Shown: in pieces, positions 1 to 8,763 of the stretch | Numbering within the stretch: position 1 is the first letter of the stretch | Layout: each line of letters starts with the position of its first letter | Assembly: GCA_002083655.1 (NCBI GenBank) | Contig: MSXR01000005.1 | Location: 29,453-93,452, forward strand | Length of the DNA stretch: 64,000 nt | Reading direction: 5' to 3' | Source: Proteobacteria bacterium ST_bin14 | GTDB lineage: Bacteria; Pseudomonadota; Alphaproteobacteria; Sphingomonadales; Sphingomonadaceae | Notes under the pieces: generated by a model | Seen by the model: only the letters and a program-made list of their open reading frames with translations | Told to the model about the DNA's origin: nothing | Databases searched by the model: none | Position numbers and translations under genes: made by a program

Positions 1-251
1 GCTATGAAATCGGCTGGCTGGGTGTTGAAAGCGGGCAGGACAATGCGACGCGAATCCTGTCACGGAACGGCAGTTTCAAGGTGATGGTCGAATTCCTCGA
101 ACCGTTTCACCCGCGCGACTATCCGGGCCGCAAGGCAATCGCCGCCGAAAGCCGCCGCCGGATCCAGGAAGCGCTGGCCCGCGAAGTCGGCGCGCCACTG
201 GTGCCGTTCAGGGGGCATGACTGGTGGGAAGCGAAAGCGCCTGCCGACTGA
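1..251 (+). CDS. plsC: 1-acyl-sn-glycerol-3-phosphate acyltransferase, C-terminal part
   Basis: This reading frame enters from the left edge (first whole codon at base 3) and ends at the TGA at 249-251. About 82 codons are visible. The segment contains FLEPFHPRDYPGRKAIAAES followed by a short helix and a GHDWWEAKAPAD tail. This resembles the C-terminal end of sphingomonad PlsC-type lysophosphatidate acyltransferases, which acylate lysophosphatidic acid at the inner membrane. The catalytic HX4D motif lies outside the window and cannot be checked. The position directly upstream of miaB also fits plsC in this order. The assignment rests on the short C-terminal match and on context. Confidence 0.6.
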   Translation, partial: YEIGWLGVESGQDNATRILSRNGSFKVMVEFLEPFHPRDYPGRKAIAAESRRRIQEALAREVGAPLVPFRGHDWWEAKAPAD

Positions 252-302
252 TCATCAGCAGTCGATTTGTCGCGCCCGCCCTACCCCGCTATAGCCCCGC
301 CC

Positions 303-1652
303 ATGAAACCCGCGCCCAAAACCTATCACGTCAAATCATCCGGCTGCCAGATGAACGTCTATGACGGCGACCGCATGGGCGAGTTGATGGCGGCGCAGGG
401 GATGACCGCGACCGATGATCAGTTCGCCGCCGATCTTGTCATCCTGAACACTTGTCACATCCGCGAACGCGCCACTGACAAGGTATATTCCGAGATTGGC
501 CGCCTGCGCAAAGAGGCTGGCAAACGCGGCGAAAACCCGATCATCGCGGTCGCAGGCTGCGTCGCGCAAGCCGAAGGCGCGGAGATCATCCGCCGCGCGA
601 AGGTGGACGTGGTGGTCGGCCCGCAGGCCTATCACAACCTGCCCGATCTCGTCGCGCGTGCGACACGGGGCGAGGTGGCGATGGATACCGACATGCCCGT
701 CGACATGAAGTTCGGCCATCTGCCCGCCCGCCGCCGCGTACCGCCCAGCGCGTTCCTGACGGTGCAGGAGGGATGCGACAAATTCTGCACCTATTGCGTG
801 GTGCCCTATACCCGCGGTGCCGAGGTAAGCCGTCCGTTTGCCCAGATCGTGGATGAGGCAAAAGCGCTGGTGGATGCAGGCGCCAAGGAAATCACGCTGC
901 TGGGGCAGAATGTGAATGCGTGGGATGATGCGGGCGCCAACGGTTCTCGGGGCCTGCACGATCTGATCGCCGCGCTCGACCGGATCGAGGGGCTTGCCCG
1001 CATCCGTTACACCACCAGCCACCCCAACGACATGGCGGACGGGCTGATCGCCGCCCACCGCGACGTCGAAAAGCTGATGCCGTTCCTGCACCTGCCCGTG
1101 CAATCGGGCAGCGACCGCATCCTGAAAGCGATGAACCGCAGCCACAGCCGCGCCGGCTATCTGCGCTTATTGGAGCGGGTGCGCGAAGCCCGTCCCGATA
1201 TCGCGCTGTCCGGCGATTTCATCGTCGGCTTTCCGGGTGAGACCGAGGCCGATTTCGCCGAAACCCTCAGCCTGGTCGACGCGGTCGGCTATGCGCAAGC
1301 CTATAGCTTCAAATACAGCCCCCGCCCCGGCACCCCCGCCGCGTCGATGGCCGGCCAAATCGCCCCCGAAGTGATGGACGACCGCCTGCAACGCCTCCAG
1401 GCCGCCCTCAACCGCGACCAAGCGGCATTCAACGCTGCGAGCGTGGGGCGGCGGTGTGATGTGCTGCTGGAGCGCAAGGGCAAGCTGGAGGGCCAGTTGA
1501 TCGGCAAGAGCCCGTGGCTGCAATCGGTGCATCAGATGGGCGATGCGGCGATCGGGGACTTAGTTGAGGTAGAGATTGTGGAAGCGGGCGCGAATTCGGT
1601 GATGGGGGACCTCCCTAAACGCACCCCTATGGCCGCCGTGACTCAACCATAA
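303..1652 (+). CDS. miaB: tRNA-2-methylthio-N6-dimethylallyladenosine synthase MiaB
   Basis: MiaB is a radical-SAM methylthiotransferase that adds the 2-methylthio group to i6A37 of tRNAs reading UNN codons. The N-terminal UPF0004 domain has its three cluster cysteines at about 15 (KSSGCQMN), 51 (NTCHIRE) and 86 (VAGCVAQ). The radical-SAM CX3CX2C motif is at about 158-165 (EGCDKFCTYCVV). A TRAM-like domain ends the protein. The frame is open upstream to a TTG at 267, but the ATG at 303 gives the usual N-terminus (MKPAPKTYHVKSSGCQ) and 449 residues, so that start was preferred. The first cysteine motif reads SSGC, where most family members have SFGC. Confidence 0.95.
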   Translation: MKPAPKTYHVKSSGCQMNVYDGDRMGELMAAQGMTATDDQFAADLVILNTCHIRERATDKVYSEIGRLRKEAGKRGENPIIAVAGCVAQAEGAEIIRRAKVDVVVGPQAYHNLPDLVARATRGEVAMDTDMPVDMKFGHLPARRRVPPSAFLTVQEGCDKFCTYCVVPYTRGAEVSRPFAQIVDEAKALVDAGAKEITLLGQNVNAWDDAGANGSRGLHDLIAALDRIEGLARIRYTTSHPNDMADGLIAAHRDVEKLMPFLHLPVQSGSDRILKAMNRSHSRAGYLRLLERVREARPDIALSGDFIVGFPGETEADFAETLSLVDAVGYAQAYSFKYSPRPGTPAASMAGQIAPEVMDDRLQRLQAALNRDQAAFNAASVGRRCDVLLERKGKLEGQLIGKSPWLQSVHQMGDAAIGDLVEVEIVEAGANSVMGDLPKRTPMAAVTQP

Positions 1653-1684
1653 TCAATTCGAATTACCGAATTCTGAGTTACGGT

Positions 1685-1717
1685 GGTTAGGCTCAACCGG
1701 CCTAACCTTAATTTTCC
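1685..1717 (+). terminator. Probable Rho-independent terminator of miaB
   Basis: An 8-bp perfect stem (GGTTAGGC at 1685-1692 and GCCTAACC at 1700-1707) with a 7-base loop is followed by TTAATTTTCC on the plus strand. It lies 33 bases after the miaB stop and directly against the stop codon of the convergent nuclease gene. The U tract is interrupted, so efficiency is uncertain. Confidence 0.55.
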
Positions 1718-3540
1718 TCCATAAGCGCACGTGCTTCCTTAATGTCGATTTTTGCCTTCTGACCGTGGCGCTGCATCATATGCAATAGGTTGGCCCCGTT
1801 CATAAGGGTAAGTGGTTTACCGTTGGCGAAGGAGTACGCGTCAGGCCCGTAGTCTGCGGTCGTGACGAGAATACCGCGCGATGCCCCCTCGTTCATCACT
1901 GTGCCATAGAGGTCTCGAACTGCAGACACACCGACTGTACGAGTGTATCTTTTGGCCTGGATCACGATCTTCCCACCAGTTATCGGATCGGGGTCGAACG
2001 CTACTGCATCCACCCCGCCATCGCTGCTGGACTGCGTGACTTTCACCTCACCCCCGCGCGAGGCGAATTCCCGCTCGAATAGTTCACGGACCAAGTGCTC
2101 AAAGTCATCCCAAGAAATTGAAGCGAGATTTGTACCTTCATCCATGCCAGAGCCAACTTCTCGGGCTGTTATGAATCGGCGGTCTTCTGTGTCCATTTCC
2201 ATGACCGGGGGCACTGCCGCCAACGACGCCAACGATGCAGCCGACACGCCCCTTAGCGATTTGAAACATGCCTTTGGTTCGACGCGCGAAAGGTCAATAG
2301 CGGAGAATGTGGCTTTATTCACTAAAACCGACAGCAAGCAAGCTCGTCGTTCAACACCCGTGGCAGGATCGACATAATTTACAAATCCGTTGAATAGGAT
2401 GTCGTTAATGTTGCCGTACTCGTCGGCTTCGAAAAGTTCGTGAATAGTTCGCAGACAAATTTGATAGCAGGCAGACTCGAAATTCGCCTTCTTCTCCCGG
2501 TCAGTAATGTGACTTTCGCGGAGCTCTCCGGTCGCCTTTACAAACTTTACAACCTTTGTTGATGGCAAGACATCAATCGCAGGCAGATCGTAAGCCACTT
2601 TAAGAAGGAGCTTTTCGCTATGGTACTGAATTAAATATGATTTTTCGAACAATCCCCGATAGTTGGAGTTTTCCAGTACGAGTGATGCATGTTCAATTAC
2701 TGCATCTTCGTTGCTTTGACCGACTTCGGACTTTAGCCGCTCCACTTCTGCATGAGAGGAGGCTTGCTCTGCTTCAAATATAGCCTTCCTTGCCAAGTGA
2801 TCGTCCCAAAAGGCTTTCCGGCGCTTGTCCCATGCTTCAACAGCCTTCGAATGATTGACAGATCGTTGAAGTTCAACATTTTGCCACGCCTGCATGACCG
2901 AGCGGAAGTCGTCCTCCGCAGCACAAATAATCCTTTTTTTGCGCCCAAGGATTAGATCGAAGAAGCCGATCTTTGGAGCGGTAAAGGTCGGCTCTGGCTC
3001 TGACGATGAGTTAGGCTGTGGTTCTGCAAAATCCTTTGGAAAGTCATAGGCGCTTTTGTCCTTTAACGCTTCCCAGTCAACACGGTCATCGACTTTTAGA
3101 GTATCTATCAAAATAGATTCAATACTGTCGAGTCGCATGGCAGCCTCTACAGTTAAATCTTCTGCCGCAGCGTGTCCTGAAATAATATTTTTCTTCTTAG
3201 TAAAATGTTCGTATTTTTCGTCCCACGAGGCGATTAAGGTGTCCATTTTACTTTGAAGTATAAATAACTCAGGAGCACTAACTTCCTTATGAAGGTTCAT
3301 TTTCACGTGGCGGACATCGATATAGTATCGTAAAATACGATCACCACGAGCGCTCCACTTCACATTCAGTTCACCGACAACCAGATTATCCAAGTTATTT
3401 GAACGTATCGTGATGCTCGTCATCTCGCCCCCGAGTTCAGTGCCACGCGCGGAAAATTCATCTTGGAATAGAGCGGGTTGTACTACAAGGTATTTTTCAG
3501 CCTCTGCGCTACCTTGGGGGAAGTAGGGATGCGCGATCAT
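1708..3540 (-). CDS. Mrr-type restriction endonuclease-like protein
   Basis: A 610-residue protein. Its C-terminal ~130 residues form an Mrr_cat restriction-endonuclease fold: SWDDFEHLVRELFEREF, then DGGVDAVAFDPD, then the catalytic-type IVIQAKRY (QXK) and LYGTVMNEGASRGILVTT. The N-terminal ~450 residues are charged and partly coiled-coil-like (about 230-300) and have no function I can name. The likely role is cleavage of modified or foreign DNA, a solo defence gene, inferred from the fold only. The ATG at 3540 was chosen over a TTG two codons upstream. Base composition is visibly lower in GC than the neighbours, which suggests transfer. The 5' end overlaps the ParD-like gene, and the 3' end abuts the miaB terminator. 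Confidence 0.8.
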   Translation of the reverse strand: MIAHPYFPQGSAEAEKYLVVQPALFQDEFSARGTELGGEMTSITIRSNNLDNLVVGELNVKWSARGDRILRYYIDVRHVKMNLHKEVSAPELFILQSKMDTLIASWDEKYEHFTKKKNIISGHAAAEDLTVEAAMRLDSIESILIDTLKVDDRVDWEALKDKSAYDFPKDFAEPQPNSSSEPEPTFTAPKIGFFDLILGRKKRIICAAEDDFRSVMQAWQNVELQRSVNHSKAVEAWDKRRKAFWDDHLARKAIFEAEQASSHAEVERLKSEVGQSNEDAVIEHASLVLENSNYRGLFEKSYLIQYHSEKLLLKVAYDLPAIDVLPSTKVVKFVKATGELRESHITDREKKANFESACYQICLRTIHELFEADEYGNINDILFNGFVNYVDPATGVERRACLLSVLVNKATFSAIDLSRVEPKACFKSLRGVSAASLASLAAVPPVMEMDTEDRRFITAREVGSGMDEGTNLASISWDDFEHLVRELFEREFASRGGEVKVTQSSSDGGVDAVAFDPDPITGGKIVIQAKRYTRTVGVSAVRDLYGTVMNEGASRGILVTTADYGPDAYSFANGKPLTLMNGANLLHMMQRHGQKAKIDIKEARALMEEN

Positions 3541-3682
3541 TCTCAACCATCCGCTCCTGCTCGCGGCGGATCAGGTCGCGGATGGCCTCGCTGTCGTTGG
3601 TGTAACGGCCCGCCTCGATCTGCGCCGCGATCCATGCATCCTGCTGGGCCGAAACGGTGATGGTCTTGCGGACGGTGGCCAT
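3509..3682 (-). CDS. ParD-like ribbon-helix-helix antitoxin, C-terminally truncated
   Basis: A 57-residue protein beginning MATVRKTITVSAQQDAWIAA and continuing through GRYTNDSEAIRDLIRREQER, the ribbon-helix-helix DNA-binding part of ParD/CopG antitoxins. The ATG at 3682 was chosen because GGAGGG lies 5 bases upstream. An in-frame ATG/TTG further upstream lacks a Shine-Dalgarno sequence. Family members continue for about 25 more residues that wrap the ParE toxin. Here similarity stops after RREQER and a short unrelated tail (MVENDRASLLPPR) follows. No ParE gene follows. Instead the Mrr-type nuclease gene begins inside the last 32 bases. It could still repress its own promoter but probably cannot neutralise a toxin. 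Confidence 0.75.
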   Translation of the reverse strand: MATVRKTITVSAQQDAWIAAQIEAGRYTNDSEAIRDLIRREQERMVENDRASLLPPR

Positions 3683-3957
3683 GCTGCCCTCCATGAAATC
3701 TGAGTCGATGAGACGCAATTATCATACTATTGGTGTAATTTAGCGCGGAAGATTTTGTTCAGCAATAGGAAGAGCCCCCACTTTCCGCTGTCCCCCACGC
3801 CCCCAATCTGCCAAACTCCGAAACGGATGCAGCACACCCGCCCTTCCCGCGTGACCCTCGGCCCTGTTCGCCGCGCTGGTTCTGTCGGGCTCTCGGCGAA
3901 AACACTCCAGACCTGCAACTTCCGCAACTTTGCCCCCCTCCCTCGCGAAGGAATCGC
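3683..3957. other. Intergenic region between the divergent parD-like gene and phoH
   Basis: About 275 bases. The parD-proximal end is AT-rich and, read on the minus strand, contains a TATGATAAT segment near 3718-3726 that could be a -10 element for the antitoxin gene. The phoH-proximal half is C-rich and holds AAGGA about 5 bases before the phoH ATG. No further gene or repeat was recognised. Confidence 0.4.
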
Positions 3958-4956
3958 ATGAGCCGCAAGCCTGTCCCCGCGCAATCCGGTGAACGCAGCC
4001 GCGCCGAGCTGACGTTCGACCGGCCACAATTGATGCCGCAGCTGTTTGGCGAGTTCGACAAGAACCTGTTGCTGCTCGAAAACCGGCTGGGGGTGTACAT
4101 CACCGCGCGCGGCAACAAGGTGGGGCTTGAGGGTGCGGCAGAGGCGGTGGCGGCGGCGCGCGATGTGCTGAACGGCCTGTACAACCGCATCATCCGCGGC
4201 GAGATTATCGATACCGGGCTGATCGAGGCGGTGATCGCGATGTCTGCCGAGCCGACGCTGCACGGCATCATCAGCGCAGAGGCCTCCGCCCCGCCCTCCA
4301 TCATGATCCGCACGCGCAAGAAAACCATTGTGCCGCGCACCATGGCGCAGGCGCATTATATGCGCGAGCTGCTGAACAACGACATCATCTTTGCGCTGGG
4401 GCCAGCGGGCACCGGCAAGACCTACATCGCGGTCGCGCAAGCCGTGGCGCAGTTGATCACCGGCAGCATCCAGCGGCTCATTCTTTCGCGTCCGGCGGTG
4501 GAAGCGGGCGAAAAACTGGGTTTCCTGCCGGGTGATATGAAGGAAAAGGTCGATCCGTATTTGCGGCCGCTATACGATGCGCTGAACGATTGCCTGCCCG
4601 CCGAACAGGTCGAGCGGCGGATTGCATCGGGCGAAATCGAGATTGCCCCCATCGCCTTCATGCGCGGGCGCACGCTGGCTGATGCGTTCATCATCCTGGA
4701 TGAAGCGCAGAACACCACGCCGGCGCAGATGAAGATGTTCCTGACGCGCTTTGGCGAAAACAGCCGCATGGTGGTGTGCGGCGATCCCAAGCAAACCGAT
4801 CTGCCCGGCGGCATGAGCGCCAGCGGCCTGAACGACGCAGTGGGGCGGCTGGACGGCGTCGACGGCCTGTCAATCTGCCGCTTTGGTGCAGGCGATGTGG
4901 TGCGCCACCCGATCGTGGGGCGGATTGTGGAGGCTTACGAGGGGAAGGATGCTTGA
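3958..4956 (+). CDS. phoH: PhoH family ATPase
   Basis: A 332-residue PhoH-like P-loop ATPase. The Walker A motif GPAGTGKT is at about 148-155. The Walker B/motif II region reads FIILDEAQNTTPAQMKMFLT, followed by GDPKQTDLP. The N-terminal ~90 residues form the KH-like/PhoH-specific part. PhoH proteins are cytosolic ATPases linked to RNA metabolism, and bacteria commonly place them beside ybeY, as here. AAGGA precedes the ATG. The last 8 bases overlap ybeY, so the two are probably translationally coupled in one phoH-ybeY-corC operon. Confidence 0.93.
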   Translation: MSRKPVPAQSGERSRAELTFDRPQLMPQLFGEFDKNLLLLENRLGVYITARGNKVGLEGAAEAVAAARDVLNGLYNRIIRGEIIDTGLIEAVIAMSAEPTLHGIISAEASAPPSIMIRTRKKTIVPRTMAQAHYMRELLNNDIIFALGPAGTGKTYIAVAQAVAQLITGSIQRLILSRPAVEAGEKLGFLPGDMKEKVDPYLRPLYDALNDCLPAEQVERRIASGEIEIAPIAFMRGRTLADAFIILDEAQNTTPAQMKMFLTRFGENSRMVVCGDPKQTDLPGGMSASGLNDAVGRLDGVDGLSICRFGAGDVVRHPIVGRIVEAYEGKDA

Positions 4957-5491
4957 TGTCGCCCTGTCTGCCGAACGGATCTGGGCTGACGATGCCGATT
5001 GGGAGGCGCTGGCTGTGTGCGCTGTGGCGGCTGCGGTGAATGCCACGCCCCATGGGGCGCTGGCGACGGCGGATGCGGTGGTGGAGATTTCCATCCGGCT
5101 GACCGACGATGCCGAGGTGCAGACGCTGAACCGCGATTATCGGCACAAGGACAAACCGACCAACGTTTTGTCCTTCCCCATGATCGCGCCCGATCTGCTT
5201 GATAGCGTCGCCAATACGGATGCCAATGATGGTGCCGGTCCCGGCGCGGGGGGTGAGGTGCTGCTGGGCGATATCGTGCTGGCGCATGAAACCTGCGCAC
5301 GCGAGGCGGACGACAAGGGCATTGCCCTGCCCGCCCATGTGACGCATTTGATCGTGCATGGTACGCTGCATCTGCTAGGCTATGATCATCAGGGGCAGGC
5401 AGAGGCCGAAGTGATGGAGCAGATCGAGCGCGATGTGCTGGCATCGCTTGGCATCGCCGATCCCTATCTGGACGATCATAACGAGGACTGA
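4949..5491 (+). CDS. ybeY: Endoribonuclease YbeY (rRNA maturation factor)
   Basis: A 180-residue zinc-dependent endoribonuclease involved in 16S rRNA 3' maturation and ribosome quality control. The metal-binding signature HLIVHGTLHLLGYDH is intact near residues 130-145, and LNRDYRHKDKPTNVLSFP is the typical family core. The open frame extends upstream, but the ATG at 4949, preceded by GAGGGGAAGG inside the phoH 3' end, gives a normal length and was chosen. A short alanine/glycine-rich loop (about 90-100) is longer than in many homologues. It is the second gene of the phoH-ybeY-corC group. Confidence 0.93.
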   Translation: MLDVALSAERIWADDADWEALAVCAVAAAVNATPHGALATADAVVEISIRLTDDAEVQTLNRDYRHKDKPTNVLSFPMIAPDLLDSVANTDANDGAGPGAGGEVLLGDIVLAHETCAREADDKGIALPAHVTHLIVHGTLHLLGYDHQGQAEAEVMEQIERDVLASLGIADPYLDDHNED

Positions 5492-5500
5492 AGCACTCCA

Positions 5501-6412
5501 ATGGCCGACGGCCCCAGTACCGAGACCGGCCATGCCGGCCCCCAGGAAGGCAGCATTTGGCGCACTTTCCGTAAGCTTATATTCGGTGAACCCGCCGATG
5601 ATTCGCTCCGCGCGCAGCTTGAAGAAGCGATTGACGCGCATGAAGATGATCCCGCCCCCGACGCGCGCGGTGACTTGTCGCCGCTCGAACGGCAGATGGT
5701 GCGCAACCTGCTCCATTTTGGGGAGCGAGACGCAGGCGATGTCGGCGTGCCGCGCGCAGACATTATCGCGGTGGAGGAACAGACCAGCTTTGCCGATCTG
5801 GTGACGTTATTTGCCGATGCCGGGCACAGCCGCCTGCCGGTGTACCGCGAAAAACTCGATACGATCATCGGCATGGTCCATATCAAGGATGTATTCCACA
5901 TTCTGGCGACAGGCGCTGAACACCCCACAACGATCAACGACCTGATTCGTCAGCCTTTATTTGTGCCCATGTCGCGCGGGACGCTCGATCTGTTGGCCGA
6001 TATGCGCCAGAAACGCGTGCATCTGGCGATTGTGCTCGATGAATATTTCGGCACCGAAGGGCTGGTGACGATCGAGGATCTGATCGAGGAAATCGTCGGC
6101 GATATTGAAGACGAGCATGACGAGGCGCCCCAGCAATTGCTGGTGCCCATTGATGGCGGCGCGTGGGACGCCGATGGCCGTGCCGAGCTGGAGGATGTGG
6201 CCGAAGCAATTGATCCGCGCCTGGCCGAAACCGATGACGATATCGATACCATTGGCGGGCTGGCTGCCGTGCTGATCGGCCATGTCCCCGAAGCGGGCGT
6301 GTGCATTGATCACCCCAGCGGTTGGCGGCTGGAAGTGATTGCGGCCGATACCAAGCGCATCCAGCAACTGCGCCTGCACCCGCCCCGCGATGACGCGCCC
6401 GGCGATGACTGA
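5501..6412 (+). CDS. corC: HlyC/CorC family protein with CBS pair
   Basis: A 303-residue cytosolic protein. A short acidic N-terminal leader is followed by two CBS domains (about 75-195, with SRLPVYREKLDTIIGMVHIK and LAIVLDEYFGTEGLVTIEDL) and a C-terminal CorC_HlyC domain (about 215-295, with DTIGGLAAVLIGHVPEAG). There are no membrane segments, so it is the soluble CorC type rather than a membrane CorB/YtfL type. The family is tied to Mg/Co handling, but the molecular role is not settled. It starts 10 bases after ybeY. In related genomes lnt usually follows, whereas here the lnt-containing block is inverted. Confidence 0.9.
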   Translation: MADGPSTETGHAGPQEGSIWRTFRKLIFGEPADDSLRAQLEEAIDAHEDDPAPDARGDLSPLERQMVRNLLHFGERDAGDVGVPRADIIAVEEQTSFADLVTLFADAGHSRLPVYREKLDTIIGMVHIKDVFHILATGAEHPTTINDLIRQPLFVPMSRGTLDLLADMRQKRVHLAIVLDEYFGTEGLVTIEDLIEEIVGDIEDEHDEAPQQLLVPIDGGAWDADGRAELEDVAEAIDPRLAETDDDIDTIGGLAAVLIGHVPEAGVCIDHPSGWRLEVIAADTKRIQQLRLHPPRDDAPGDD

Positions 6413-6439
6413 CGCGACCAACAGGCGCTGCCTGGTGCG

Positions 6440-7120
6440 TTAAACCCGCAAGTAGCGAAAATACCAGACCTCATGCCCCTTGGCCCGCGCTTTGCGTTCG
6501 TAGCGGGTCTGGGGCCAATCGGCGGGGCGGGTGAGAAAATCATCCGCGCTGTTTGCCTGCCAGTCGAAATCGCGGCGCGCGTTCATGATCATCATCGACC
6601 AGCGGCAATACGTGGGATCATCGGTGCCCAGCCGAAACTCGCCGCCGGGCTTCAGCTTGGCGTGAATCAGGTCGAGCGGGCCGTGGTTGACCATGCGGCG
6701 TTTGGCATGGCGCGCCTTTCGCCACGGATCGGGATGGAGCAGGTACACGCGCTCTAGGCTGGCATCGGGCAGCCGCTCAATCACTTCCAGCGCATCGCCC
6801 ATGTGCAGCCGCACATTGCCCAGCGCCCCATCACGAACATGCGCCAGCGCCCCCACCACGCCGTTCAAAAACGGCTCACAGCCGATAAACCCGCTGCCCG
6901 GCCGCATTGCCGCCTGCCCGGCAAGGTGCTCGCCAGAGCCAAAGCCAATCTCCACTTCCAGCGGACGATCATCCCCAAATAGCGCGGTGGCATCAATCGG
7001 CCCGGTTTCGGGAATGGAAAGCTGGGGCAGCAACTCCTCAATGAGCGCGGACTGGCCCTGGCGGAGTTTGTGCCCGGCGCGGCGGCCATAAAGGCGGCGA
7101 ATGGTGGTGGGATCGCTCAT
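6440..7120 (-). CDS. trmB: tRNA (guanine-N7)-methyltransferase TrmB
   Basis: A 226-residue SAM-dependent enzyme that makes m7G46 in tRNA. It has the SAM-binding stretch LEVEIGFGSGEHLAGQA at about 52-68, YLLHPDPWRKARHAKRRMV (the PDPW motif with its basic follow-on) and a C-terminal TRYERKARAKGHEVWYFRY. Length is normal and the ATG at 7120 is the only sensible start. It converges on corC with a 27-base gap and diverges from the small membrane-protein gene at 7203. Confidence 0.95.
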   Translation of the reverse strand: MSDPTTIRRLYGRRAGHKLRQGQSALIEELLPQLSIPETGPIDATALFGDDRPLEVEIGFGSGEHLAGQAAMRPGSGFIGCEPFLNGVVGALAHVRDGALGNVRLHMGDALEVIERLPDASLERVYLLHPDPWRKARHAKRRMVNHGPLDLIHAKLKPGGEFRLGTDDPTYCRWSMMIMNARRDFDWQANSADDFLTRPADWPQTRYERKARAKGHEVWYFRYLRV

Positions 7121-7202
7121 CGTGATCCTCTAGCGCCGGGGACGGGCAGAGCAAAGTGGCGTGACGGCTGTTTCAACACGGTAAATTTATCGGGAGCTGA
7201 CT

Positions 7203-7442
7203 GTGGCCGACAACCAGAGCGTGATCGACGTTGAAGCCCTGAAGGCCGCCAATGCCCGTGATCAGGCGTTGCTGGTGATCTCTGCCATCACCTATTTGCT
7301 GGCGATTGGCGGGAATTTGTTCGGCGGCGCTCGGCTTTTCGCGCTGCTCGCCCACGCGCAGGTTGGCGACGAAATGGCAACCGAACGGCTGCCAAAGCCG
7401 CGCCGCCGCGCATGGGCCCAAACAAATTCCCGAAAAGCTTAA
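7203..7442 (+). CDS. Small hypothetical membrane protein
   Basis: A 79-residue ORF starting with GTG behind a GGGAG element. It has one hydrophobic segment, LLVISAITYLLAIGGNLFGG at about residues 23-42, and a basic C-terminus (KPRRRAWAQTNSRK). Third codon positions are strongly G/C, as in real genes of this window. It lies between divergent trmB and convergent metK and overlaps the metK 3' end by 4 bases. No family was recognised. Confidence 0.5.
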   Translation: MADNQSVIDVEALKAANARDQALLVISAITYLLAIGGNLFGGARLFALLAHAQVGDEMATERLPKPRRRAWAQTNSRKA

Positions 7443-8662
7443 GCCACCGCCGCCTTCAGCTCTTCGACCAGATCGGTTTTTTCCCAGGTGAAGCTGTCGC
7501 CCTGTGGCTTGCGGCCGAAATGGCCGTAAGCGGCGGTTTGCTGATAGATGGGGGCGTTGAGCTTCAGGTGTTCACGGATGCCCTTTGGCGTCAGGCGAAC
7601 GAGCTTTGGCAGCACTTCTTCAAGCTTGGCTTCGGAAACGGTGCCCGTGCCGTGCGTGTCGACATAGACGCTCAGCGGCTCGGCAATGCCGATTGCGTAT
7701 GAAAGCTGGATGGTCACGCGCTTGGCCAACCCGGCCGCCACGACGTTCTTGGCCATGTACCGCGCGACATAAGCGGCGGAACGGTCAACCTTGGTGGGAT
7801 CTTTGCCGCTGAACGCGCCGCCGCCGTGCGGTGCTGCGCCGCCATAGGTATCGACGATGATCTTGCGCCCGGTAACGCCCGCATCGCCATCTGGCCCGCC
7901 GATTTCGAAGCGACCCGTGGGGTTGACGTAAATCTTGGTTTCATCGGTGATGAAGCCATCGGGCAGGACTTTGTGGAACACGCCGATCACGTAATCGCGT
8001 AGTTCCTGATATTTGGCGGCATCGCTGCCTTCGCTGCCATCGTCATAATAGCCGAGCGCATGCTGCGTTGAGACGACAAGTGCAGTCGCACGGACGGGCA
8101 CTTCGTTTTCATATTGCAACGTCACCTGGCTCTTGGCGTCGGGCTCAAGGAAAGGGACAATTTTGTTGTGCCGGTCCTGCGCCATCTGTTCCAAGATGCG
8201 GTGCGAATAATAGAGCGTGGCGGGCAGCAGATCGGGCGTCTCGTCGGTCGCATAGCCAAACATGATGCCCTGGTCGCCAGCGCCTTCATCCTTGTTGCCG
8301 CTTTCGTCCACGCCCTGCGCGATGTGCGCGGACTGGCCGTGAAGGTGATTTTCAAATGAGAAGGTTTTCCAGTGGAAACCATCCTGTTCATAGCCGATCC
8401 GCTTTACAGTGGCGCGCACGGCGGCTTCGATTTCCTCTGGCACGCCGGGTGCCCAGCCGGTGGCTTCGTCGTAAATGCCCTTGCCGCGAATTTCGCCGGC
8501 CAGCACGACGCGGTTGGTGGTCGTCAGCGTTTCGCACGCCACGCGCGCATAGGGATCCTTTGACAGGAACAGATCAACGACGGCGTCGGAAATCTGATCG
8601 GCGACCTTGTCAGGATGGCCTTCGGAAACGGATTCGGACGTGAAGAGAAATGATGCGCGCAT
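7439..8662 (-). CDS. metK: S-adenosylmethionine synthetase
   Basis: A 407-residue MetK that makes SAM from methionine and ATP. It begins MRASFLFTSESVSEGHPDKV and carries the signature GAGDQGIMFGYA and the P-loop-like GGGAFSGKDPTKVDRSAAY. The frame is open 26 codons further upstream, but the ATG at 8660-8662 matches the conserved N-terminus. It is roughly 20 residues longer than enterobacterial MetK, as is usual in alphaproteobacteria. It lies between lnt and trmB on the same strand. Confidence 0.96.
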   Translation of the reverse strand: MRASFLFTSESVSEGHPDKVADQISDAVVDLFLSKDPYARVACETLTTTNRVVLAGEIRGKGIYDEATGWAPGVPEEIEAAVRATVKRIGYEQDGFHWKTFSFENHLHGQSAHIAQGVDESGNKDEGAGDQGIMFGYATDETPDLLPATLYYSHRILEQMAQDRHNKIVPFLEPDAKSQVTLQYENEVPVRATALVVSTQHALGYYDDGSEGSDAAKYQELRDYVIGVFHKVLPDGFITDETKIYVNPTGRFEIGGPDGDAGVTGRKIIVDTYGGAAPHGGGAFSGKDPTKVDRSAAYVARYMAKNVVAAGLAKRVTIQLSYAIGIAEPLSVYVDTHGTGTVSEAKLEEVLPKLVRLTPKGIREHLKLNAPIYQQTAAYGHFGRKPQGDSFTWEKTDLVEELKAAVA

Positions 8663-8763
8663 TGAAATCCCTCTAACTGGGCAAGATTGAGCCACAAACT
8701 GGCCGCGAAATTGGCCGCAAAACTGATTGGCCAACGGCATATAAAGCTTTTGTTATATGCGCC
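8663..8763 (-). promoter_or_regulatory. metK leader with inverted repeat and GCGGCCA repeats
   Basis: The 101 bases between the lnt stop and the metK ATG hold a perfect 8-bp inverted repeat (GCATATAA at 8737-8744 and TTATATGC at 8753-8760). Closer to metK there are three imperfect direct repeats built on GGCCA/GCGGCC. The hairpin could end lnt transcription or sit in a metK promoter or leader. I could not fit it to a known SAM riboswitch class. Confidence 0.35.
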
